Made by a program: the position numbers and the translations under genes. From the NCBI GenBank assembly GCA_035412805.1, contig DAONVO010000083.1, positions 1-9,669 on the forward strand: a DNA stretch of 9,669 nt, written 5' to 3'. Each line of letters begins with the position of its first letter. Position 1 is the stretch's first letter. This document shows positions 5,921 through 9,669 of this stretch, in pieces. The notes beneath the pieces were generated by a model that saw only the letters and a program-made list of their open reading frames with translations, did not search any database and was not told where the DNA came from. The DNA is from DTU018 sp029550685. GTDB taxonomy: Bacteria > Bacillota > Syntrophomonadia > Syntrophomonadales > Syntrophomonadaceae.

Positions 5921-6766
5921 ATGATGACGATAATCTTATATATTCTAATTTCGGCAGCCAGCTTAATTATCCTTTTCATACTGGCTTCTTGTGTTGTTTC
6001 TCGTCAGTTTCATAACTTTGTGGATCGAGAAATCAAGGAAGTACTTCAGCAGGACCTCACTCCGAATAGGCAATTAACTGCTGAAGACTTAGAAGGCCTT
6101 CCGGAGTGTGTTCAGCTTTGGCTGCGCAACTCACAAGTAGTTGACCGGGAAATGATACATAGAGCTCGAGTTAGACAAACGGGTAGGATGAAAACTTCTC
6201 CTGAAGGTAGATGGATGCCATTTGAAGCAGACTATTATTATAATGTGGATCAGCCTGGTTTTGTTTGGTATGCGAGAGTAAGATTCGCTCCGGGAGTAAG
6301 ATTACTGGCCAGGGATAAGTATTTCAATGGAATTGGCAGTATGCTCATAAAACTATTAGGAATTTTCCCGGTAGTCAACATAAATGGCGGGGTGGGGATA
6401 AACCAAGGCTCCTTACTGCGTTATTTAGCCGAGATGGTTTGGTTTCCTTCGGCAGCAGTTAGTTCTGAAATCCACTGGGAAGCTATCGATTCTTATACTG
6501 CTAGAGCCACCTTGAAACACAATGGAATCACTGGCTCAGGAGTGTTCCGGTTTAACGAGCAAGGGGAGGTGGTGGAGTTCAGTGCCACTCGCCCTCGCGC
6601 CGTGGGAGATCACTTTGAAATGACTCCCTGGTGCATACCTATAACCGAACATCAGTTTTTTGACGGCTTACGGGTTCCTTCTAAAGGAGAGGTGATTTGG
6701 AAACTGGAAAACGGCGACTTTTCCTGGTTTCAATTCCAGGTACAGGAAGCAGAATACAACTTTTGA
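5921..6766 (+). CDS. DUF6544 family membrane-anchored protein
   Basis: This 281-residue protein starts with a hydrophobic segment (about residues 3-25) ending in LASC (21-24), then a soluble domain. The pattern is that of DUF6544: LPECVQLWLRNS (60-71), a GRMK...WMPFEADYYY stretch (89-106), PGFVWYARV (111-119), the YLAEMVWFPSAAV block (166-178), and IDSYTARATLKHNG (189-202). The C-terminal part (FSATRPRAVGD, then GLRVPSKGEVIW) also fits. The function is unknown. LASC could be a lipobox, but the N-terminus before it carries no Lys or Arg, and basic residues follow it, so a simple membrane anchor is as likely. ATG at 5921 has AAAGGA eight bases upstream; ATG at 5924 is an equivalent alternative. 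It is transcribed away from the DUF4349 gene. Confidence 0.82.
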   Translation: MMTIILYILISAASLIILFILASCVVSRQFHNFVDREIKEVLQQDLTPNRQLTAEDLEGLPECVQLWLRNSQVVDREMIHRARVRQTGRMKTSPEGRWMPFEADYYYNVDQPGFVWYARVRFAPGVRLLARDKYFNGIGSMLIKLLGIFPVVNINGGVGINQGSLLRYLAEMVWFPSAAVSSEIHWEAIDSYTARATLKHNGITGSGVFRFNEQGEVVEFSATRPRAVGDHFEMTPWCIPITEHQFFDGLRVPSKGEVIWKLENGDFSWFQFQVQEAEYNF

Positions 6767-6784
6767 CCTTGATATATAGGATAC

Positions 6785-6817
6785 AGGGCCTCACTTCCTA
6801 ACCGGTAGTGAGGCCCT
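6785..6817. terminator. Hairpin between convergent DUF6544 and ddh genes
   Basis: AGGGCCTCACT (6785-6795) and AGTGAGGCCCT (6807-6817) form a perfect 11-bp stem around an 11-base loop. The downstream sequence is ATTCATTATAC on the plus strand and GTATCCTATA on the minus strand, so U-tracts are weak. Position between two convergent stop codons supports a shared terminator. Confidence 0.7.
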
Positions 6818-6822
6818 ATTCA

Positions 6823-7731
6823 TTATACATACTTTCTAATAATGTCGTCCGGGTTACCGTATATAAAATCTATGATAGGAATTTGGATTAGAGTATAGGC
6901 ACCAGGCTGTTGTTTTAGGCTGGCTCGAGCTGAAGCTGCCATAATCTGAGCAGTCAATGCCGGGTTATTAATGCTCATGTTAAATTGCATTCTTTGATTG
7001 TGGGTATTTCCAGAACTTCCTTTGTGTTCAATTACTACACCATGTCCCATATCTGTTAACTGCTGCACATCCTCAACTTGCTGAACATGTGTTTCATCAT
7101 TTATAAAATAAGGGTCATTCTTTATAGCCCTTTCAATTTCTTTGAAATCAACCCCTGGTTTTAATTGAACATAGACCATACGCCGGTGAATGCCAGTGCC
7201 TAAGGGAATGGTCATAGAAAGGGCTTTTTCCACTCCCGCAATAGCATTGACAGCAACTGAGTGTCCCATGCTCATTCCGGGGCCAAAATTGGTATAAGTA
7301 ATCCCATGAGGAGCCATAAATTTAAACATGCAGCGTATTATAGAGTCAGTACCGGGGTCCCAGCCTGCGGAAACCACTGCCACAGATTTATGGGCTTTGG
7401 CTATTTGATCAAGTTCCAGGCGTAGGTCGGCCAGCTTATTGTGAATATCATAACTGTCGACAGTGTTGATTCCCGCAGCAAGAATCTCTTTAGCTAACTC
7501 TGGTACTGATCGGGTAGGTGTACACAACAAGGCTACCTGTACTCCTGGCAGTTGGTCAATAGATGACACCACTTTAATTTCGCTGAGTTCATCTGGTTGC
7601 TTGCTGTGCAAAGATTCTTTACGACGTACTATTCCAACCAACTCCATATCAGGAGCAGACTGCACCGTCTCCACAGCATAGCGTCCGATATTGCCATAAC
7701 CAACAATAGCTATTTTAATCTTCTCTTCCAT
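6823..7731 (-). CDS. ddh: meso-Diaminopimelate dehydrogenase, type II (Symbiobacterium-like)
   Basis: This enzyme catalyses the reversible NADPH-dependent reductive amination of L-2-amino-6-oxopimelate to meso-diaminopimelate, a one-step route to the precursor of lysine and peptidoglycan. The 302 residues resemble the Symbiobacterium thermophilum enzyme end to end. The Rossmann motif GYGNIG is at 11-16, LLCTPTRSVPE at 68-78, VDSYDIH at 91-97, SAGWDPGTDS at 121-130, GPGMSMGHSVAV at 150-161, and INNPALTAQ at 254-262. The type II enzymes are known for accepting D-amino acids, so a role in D-amino acid turnover is an alternative. ATG at 7731 has GGAGG (7737-7741) five bases upstream. No lysine-pathway gene is next to it, so it appears to be a single-gene transcript with its own promoter. 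Confidence 0.95.
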   Translation of the reverse strand: MEEKIKIAIVGYGNIGRYAVETVQSAPDMELVGIVRRKESLHSKQPDELSEIKVVSSIDQLPGVQVALLCTPTRSVPELAKEILAAGINTVDSYDIHNKLADLRLELDQIAKAHKSVAVVSAGWDPGTDSIIRCMFKFMAPHGITYTNFGPGMSMGHSVAVNAIAGVEKALSMTIPLGTGIHRRMVYVQLKPGVDFKEIERAIKNDPYFINDETHVQQVEDVQQLTDMGHGVVIEHKGSSGNTHNQRMQFNMSINNPALTAQIMAASARASLKQQPGAYTLIQIPIIDFIYGNPDDIIRKYV

Positions 7732-7757
7732 ATAAACCTCCGATTTTGCATTTGATT

Positions 7758-7786
7758 ACAATAGATAGGGTAAACAAGGTTGTAAA
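7758..7786 (-). promoter_or_regulatory. Candidate promoter of ddh
   Basis: On the minus strand TTTACA (7786-7781, 5 of 6) and TATTGT (7763-7758, 4 of 6) are 17 bases apart. The start would be near 7751, giving a leader of about 20 bases. An 8-bp palindrome, TGTATACA, stands upstream at 7816-7823 and could bind a regulator of the GntR type (inference). Confidence 0.4.
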
Positions 7787-7895
7787 GCAAATCAAGGCCG
7801 TCCGTTGGAATGTACTGTATACAATCTTATCAGATACTAATTGTTTTATTGGCGTCTTATCTTATTGGCATAGTTAACCACGCCATGCCGCCCTA

Positions 7896-7973
7896 GAAAT
7901 CGCAAAAACATTAAATTTGTTTATGATATAGTCTATTGTTTAATGTTTTTCAATCATGTGCTTGTGCGATTTT
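7896..7973 (-). repeat. Nested inverted repeat, possible small RNA or leader structure
   Basis: An inner pair, AAAAACATTAAA (7904-7915) and TTTAATGTTTTT (7939-7950), is perfect over 12 bases around a 23-base loop. An outer pair, AAATCGC (7897-7903) and GCGATTT (7966-7972), is also perfect and continues the left arm without a gap, leaving a 15-base bulge (7951-7965) on the right. On the plus strand it is followed by TTTTATATAAATTTTT. On the minus strand a promoter starts transcription almost at its edge. Confidence 0.6.
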
Positions 7974-8001
7974 TATATAAATTTTTCCATAACTTTCTCA
8001 A
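7972..8001 (-). promoter_or_regulatory. Candidate sigma-A promoter reading into the nested inverted repeat
   Basis: On the minus strand TTGAGA (8001-7996, 5 of 6) and TATAAA (7977-7972, 5 of 6) are separated by 18 bases. The predicted start near 7965 is at the outer edge of the inverted repeat, and the RNA would run through it towards ddh, some 230 bases downstream. It could make a separate small RNA or a second, long ddh leader. Confidence 0.4.
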
Positions 8002-8199
8002 TCTGCTAATGGTTCATGTCAACTTTTTTCATTAAATAGGATATTTATTTCAATCTAAGCAAAAGTTCGATATCTAATCTGATGCTTATTAATATGAAAA
8101 CCGCAGTAGTGTATAGGACATTGTGGCAATCTGAGCAGTCTGTCAACATCCCAATAACCATGGGAATTTGCGATTCTTGTGGTTAGATTAAGGGGGCGA

Positions 8200-9156
8200 T
8201 TAAACCACTTGGTTCCTAGGTGAACCCTGTAAAAATCCCTGGATGTTCAATGCTATTTCGTGAATTAGGCGGTGGCGGGCTTCTTGGCTTGCCCAGGCAA
8301 TATGCGGTGTTATCAAAAGCTTTTCGGGGTTATTTATCTTCAATAGGGGGTTGTCCCTATTTATAGGCTCGCTTTCTAAAACGTCCAGTCCAGCTCCACC
8401 AATCAGGTTTTCATTTAATGCCCGGGCTAGATCTTTTTCATTTATAATTCCACCTCGCCCCAGGTTCAAAATTATAGCATGAGGTTTCATAAGCTTAATG
8501 TTTTCATAAGTTATCAAATTCAGAGTATTTTGGTTAAGGGGGGCGTGAATTGAAATTATATCAGATCTCTGCAAAAGTTCGGCTAAATCTACTCGCTCGT
8601 ACTCGTTATTGATATTGTGCCCGCTGGTGGAATAGTATATGACCCGGCATCCAAAAGCCTGAGCTAAACCAGCCACACTTTTACCGATGGTTCCCAGACC
8701 GACGATCCCCCAGGTCTTCCCATGTATTTCCCAAAAGGGCCGTTCCAAATGGGTAAATATGTTACTTTCGGCATACTGGTTAGTTTTTACATAGTGATCA
8801 TAGTAAGCTGGAGATTCCAAAAGATAAAACAGCATGGTAAAAGTATGTTGTACCACACTGCGGGTGGAGTATCCGGCAACATTACACACCATAATTTTCT
8901 GCTGGCGAGCATACTCAAGGTCAATATTGTTCGTTCCAGTAGCTGACACACATATTAAGCGAACAGTGGGAGCGCTGGCTAAGTTGTTGGCATCCAAAAT
9001 CACTTTATTGGTAATTACAATATCGCATCCCTTGATTCGTTCTACTACCTTATCCGGCGGGGTTACTGAATACACCGATACGGAACCCAATTGTTCAAGT
9101 TCCTCAAAATCAATATCTTCACCTAGTGTTTTAGCATCCAATATACATATTTTCAC
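8200..9156 (-). CDS. D-2-hydroxyacid dehydrogenase (glycerate dehydrogenase/hydroxypyruvate reductase-like)
   Basis: This 318-residue NAD(P)-dependent enzyme reduces a 2-oxoacid to a D-2-hydroxyacid; the closest type by eye is glycerate dehydrogenase (hydroxypyruvate to D-glycerate). The nucleotide-binding motif GLGTIG is at 153-158. The catalytic triad is Arg234 (NLGRGG), Glu263 (DVLESEP) and His285 (TPHIAWAS); the HIAW form and the QEARHR that follows are typical of the glycerate dehydrogenase group. After the second beta strand, the loop is YYSTSG (174-179) without the acidic residue that marks strict NAD use. The first codon is GTG at 9156; AAAAGG/AGGTG lies about ten bases upstream. No serine or glyoxylate pathway gene is nearby, so the substrate is uncertain. 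The upstream GGDEF gene is on the same strand, 84 bases away. Confidence 0.88.
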   Translation of the reverse strand: MKICILDAKTLGEDIDFEELEQLGSVSVYSVTPPDKVVERIKGCDIVITNKVILDANNLASAPTVRLICVSATGTNNIDLEYARQQKIMVCNVAGYSTRSVVQHTFTMLFYLLESPAYYDHYVKTNQYAESNIFTHLERPFWEIHGKTWGIVGLGTIGKSVAGLAQAFGCRVIYYSTSGHNINNEYERVDLAELLQRSDIISIHAPLNQNTLNLITYENIKLMKPHAIILNLGRGGIINEKDLARALNENLIGGAGLDVLESEPINRDNPLLKINNPEKLLITPHIAWASQEARHRLIHEIALNIQGFLQGSPRNQVV

Positions 9157-9240
9157 TTTGAACCAACACCTTTTCTGACGTATTGCACATTTAGTAATTG
9201 GTTAAGCCTTCTAAAAGACGGTTTTATGAAAGAGAGGGGA

Positions 9241-9669
9241 TTAATTATGTTGCGGATAGAGGAGAGCAAAATCAACCGATACCCGGTTTCTTCCCAAATG
9301 TTTAGCACGATAAAGTGCTTTATCTGCATGTTCCAAAAGATCATCAGGGCTAAGGGCAGGGCTGGGAATTAGACTGGCTACTCCTAAGCTAATGGTAATC
9401 TTACCATGAAGGCTGGACTGCTTATGGGGAATATCCAGCATTTCTACCCGGCGCCGCAGGTTTTCTGCTAAACTGGCTGCTCCGTCCAGCGTTGTCTCAG
9501 GCAGTAATACTACGAACTCTTCGCCCCCAAAACGAGCTACCACATCAGCTGGTCTTCGTGCTCCCTTGTGCAGACAAACTGCTACTTTTCGTAAGCATTC
9601 GTCTCCGTTCAAATGTCCATAGGTATCGTTATAAGCTTTAAAATTGTCAATATCAACCATAATAAGTGA
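9241..9669 (-). CDS. Diguanylate cyclase GGDEF domain protein, N-terminal part outside the window
   Basis: The frame is open to the window edge, so only the last 142 residues are seen, beginning SLIMVDIDNFKAYNDTYGH, the usual start of the GGDEF fold. A methionine falls at 9660 but is inside the domain and is not the start. The active-site signature is RFGGEEF, intact for making c-di-GMP from two GTP. RPAD stands five residues before GGEEF and matches the RxxD inhibitory site that binds product. ISLGVA and DKALYRAKHLGRNRV complete the domain, and a short tail follows. Any sensor domain lies beyond the window. No c-di-GMP riboswitch was found here, so its targets are not evident. Confidence 0.93.
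   Translation of the reverse strand, partial: SLIMVDIDNFKAYNDTYGHLNGDECLRKVAVCLHKGARRPADVVARFGGEEFVVLLPETTLDGAASLAENLRRRVEMLDIPHKQSSLHGKITISLGVASLIPSPALSPDDLLEHADKALYRAKHLGRNRVSVDFALLYPQHN

Larger units (their letters stand above)
7743..8199. other. AT-rich gene-poor region between ddh and the hydroxyacid dehydrogenase gene
   Basis: No gene of convincing quality lies in these 457 bases. They hold the ddh promoter, the palindrome at 7816-7823, the nested inverted repeat at 7896-7973, a separate minus-strand promoter at 7972-8001, and three copies of a TGCGATT-type word (7898-7906 inverted, 7965-7971, 8167-8175). Two short frames without ribosome binding sites overlap on opposite strands (8094-8186 plus, 8045-8161 minus). 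No clear terminator is seen after the hydroxyacid dehydrogenase gene. Confidence 0.6.

Noticed and set aside
8834..9178. A 114-codon plus-strand frame opposite the hydroxyacid dehydrogenase.
   Set aside because: It is the antisense shadow of a well-supported gene and shows no recognisable protein pattern; the same holds for the plus-strand frame at 3084-3479 opposite gldA and 1445-2065 opposite crotonase 1.

Overview
The window looks like chromosome from an anaerobic, low-to-mid GC Firmicute. The cues are strong GGAGG-type ribosome binding sites, an SLH-anchored exported protein, a Gram-positive type lipoprotein (DUF4349), a type II meso-diaminopimelate dehydrogenase very like that of Symbiobacterium, and several crotonase-fold genes. 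A syntrophic, fatty-acid-using clostridial lineage such as Syntrophomonadaceae would fit, but this is inferred from gene content and no marker gene here settles it. There are no rRNA or tRNA genes, CRISPR arrays or intact insertion sequences.

Left part (1-4763). An SLH-domain cell-surface protein with a C-terminal RsiV-like module (136-1461, +) ends at a bidirectional hairpin. Convergent to it is a minus-strand pair: a GldA-type glycerol dehydrogenase (2438-3556) followed by a crotonase/enoyl-CoA hydratase-like gene (1553-2335). A perfect 12-bp palindrome sits just before the crotonase ribosome binding site. Divergent from gldA are a 49-residue basic protein (3776-3925) and a second, related crotonase (3975-4763). 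Together these may form a small acyl-CoA/alcohol metabolism module, but its substrates cannot be read from the sequence.

Middle part (4764-6822). A DUF4349 lipoprotein (4880-5743, -) and a DUF6544 membrane-anchored protein (5921-6766, +) are divergent. Each ends in a clear hairpin. The DUF6544 leader can fold into nested helices.

Right part (6823-9669). A type II diaminopimelate dehydrogenase (6823-7731, -) is preceded by a 460-base AT-rich gene-poor stretch that holds a strong nested inverted repeat under a good minus-strand promoter. Then come a D-2-hydroxyacid dehydrogenase of the glycerate dehydrogenase type (8200-9156, -) and the C-terminal part of a GGDEF diguanylate cyclase that runs off the window edge.

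Several starts were moved from the longest reading frame to the codon that has a ribosome binding site (crotonase 1, crotonase 2, the small basic protein, the DUF4349 lipoprotein). No convincing new defence or mobile system is present. The best leads are the palindrome-controlled crotonase module, the 7896-7973 structured non-coding element and the small basic protein.
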